From the NCBI GenBank assembly GCA_002432085.1, contig DJFN01000036.1:8040-14455 (forward strand): DNA of 6,416 nucleotides, in the 5' to 3' direction. Within the stretch, counting starts at the first letter, position 1; every line of letters starts with the position of its first letter. This stretch comes from Flavobacteriales bacterium UBA5871. Lineage in GTDB: Bacteria > Bacteroidota > Bacteroidia > Flavobacteriales_D > Crocinitomicaceae. The position numbers and the translations under genes were made by a program. Below the pieces are notes generated by a model that ran no database searches, was not told the origin of the DNA, and saw nothing but the letters and a program-made list of their open reading frames with translations. Below are positions 5,724 through 6,416 of this stretch, piece by piece.

Positions 5724-6416
5724 ATGCTGAAAATAGACATGCACACCCATATTATTCCGAAAGAGCTGCCGAAATGGGCGCTGGAATTCGGATATGGGAA
5801 TTTCATCCACCTCGAACACCGCGACGACGGAAAGGCGGATATGATGCAAGGCGGTCAGTTTTTCCGAACGATCGAAGAAAACTGCTGGGCGGAAGAAATG
5901 CGCATTCGCGAATACGCCGATTTCAATACGCAAGTTCAGGTCGTTTGTACGATTCCGGTGTTGTTTGCCTACTGGTCCAAGCCGGAACACGGTGCAAAGG
6001 TTTCGCGTTTTCTCAACGATCACATTGCCGATCTCGTAGCCCGCTATCCGAAAAATTACCTCGGACTGGCGACCTTGCCGATGCAGGACACGGCGCTTTC
6101 CATCAAAGAGTTGGAACACGCCAAAGCGACCGGCCACAAAGGCATTCAGATCGGTTCCAATATCAACGGTAAAAATCTCAGCGAGGCCGAGCTTTTCCCT
6201 ATTTTCGAAGCCTGTTCCGATCTCGGCATGGCAGTGATGATCCATCCGTGGGAAATGATGGGCGAAGACAGCATGCGGAAATACTGGCTGCCCTGGCTCG
6301 TCGGTATGCCTGCTGAAACATCGCGCGCGGCCTGCTCCATGATCTTCGGCGGCGTTCTCGAACGATTGCCCAACCTGCGCGTATGCTTTTCACATGCCGG
6401 CGGTTCTTTCCTGCCA
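5724..6416 (+). CDS. ACMSD: 2-amino-3-carboxymuconate-6-semialdehyde decarboxylase (ACMSD), 3' end missing
   Basis: The first 231 residues of an amidohydrolase-superfamily decarboxylase; family members run to about 330-340, so roughly 100 residues lie beyond the right edge. The enzyme removes CO2 from 2-amino-3-carboxymuconate-6-semialdehyde, made from 3-hydroxyanthranilate in tryptophan (kynurenine) breakdown. It thereby diverts the intermediate from quinolinate and NAD synthesis towards 2-aminomuconate. The protein is cytosolic and zinc-dependent. Visible motifs are D-M-H-T-H (zinc ligands H7 and H9), F-F-R-T (R48, matching the substrate-binding Arg51 of the Pseudomonas enzyme), H-K-G-I-Q-I-G (137-143), H-P-W-E-M-M-G (H174, third zinc histidine), W-L-V-G-M-P-A-E-T (191-199) and F-S-H-A-G-G-S-F (H224, the catalytic histidine). 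The fourth zinc ligand, an Asp near residue 290, is out of view. The long match over several ACMSD-specific blocks separates it from related decarboxylases such as gamma-resorcylate decarboxylase. No other kynurenine-pathway gene is in the window. Confidence 0.92.
   Translation, partial: MLKIDMHTHIIPKELPKWALEFGYGNFIHLEHRDDGKADMMQGGQFFRTIEENCWAEEMRIREYADFNTQVQVVCTIPVLFAYWSKPEHGAKVSRFLNDHIADLVARYPKNYLGLATLPMQDTALSIKELEHAKATGHKGIQIGSNINGKNLSEAELFPIFEACSDLGMAVMIHPWEMMGEDSMRKYWLPWLVGMPAETSRAACSMIFGGVLERLPNLRVCFSHAGGSFLP

Noticed and set aside
5565..6245. Open frame of 226 codons on the reverse strand
   Set aside because: It is antisense to the strongly supported ACMSD gene and would read through the intrinsic terminator. 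No family features are visible in its translation.

Overview
This window looks like chromosomal DNA from a member of the Bacteroidota, possibly the Flavobacteriales. The genus cannot be fixed from this sequence. Three lines of evidence support this. Two forward genes are preceded by the Bacteroidota-type -7 element TAnnTTTG, with no Shine-Dalgarno sequence. Three proteins have short Sec signal peptides ending in A-Q or G-Q. The protein families, a DUF6157-like protein and secreted proteins with a G-Y-I-I-x-L-x-G-D-T opening, are typical of that phylum. Base composition and reading-frame behaviour are even across the window. I see no transposase, integrase, tRNA, CRISPR array or other sign of a mobile element.

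Layout from left to right. (1) The 3' part of a forward gene for a small DUF6157-like protein, cut by the left edge. (2) A 60-base convergent spacer, AT-rich, with nested inverted repeats. (3) A large reverse-strand gene (402-3065) for a probable inner-membrane protein of about 887 residues. It has a signal peptide, a region that resembles a metzincin-type metallopeptidase whose zinc-binding histidines are gone, a two-helix membrane hairpin, and a C-terminal alpha/beta-hydrolase domain with an A-H-S-M-G nucleophile elbow. (4) A divergent intergenic region with a forward promoter. (5) A tight two-gene forward operon (3248-5543) of unrecognised secreted proteins, the second probably a beta-propeller. 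(6) A 180-base intergenic region with a 14-bp perfect palindrome, a strong intrinsic terminator with a UUCG loop, and the next promoter. (7) The 5' two thirds of a gene for 2-amino-3-carboxymuconate-6-semialdehyde decarboxylase (ACMSD) of the kynurenine branch of tryptophan catabolism, cut by the right edge.

The genes do not form one obvious pathway. ACMSD is a cytosolic catabolic enzyme with its own promoter, separated from the secreted pair by a terminator. The large reverse gene and the secreted operon are divergent neighbours and all act outside the cytoplasm, but a functional link is speculation. The most unusual item is the large reverse gene: an apparently dead protease domain joined through a membrane hairpin to what looks like a live serine hydrolase domain. 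I see no clear defence system, retroelement or other complete novel system.
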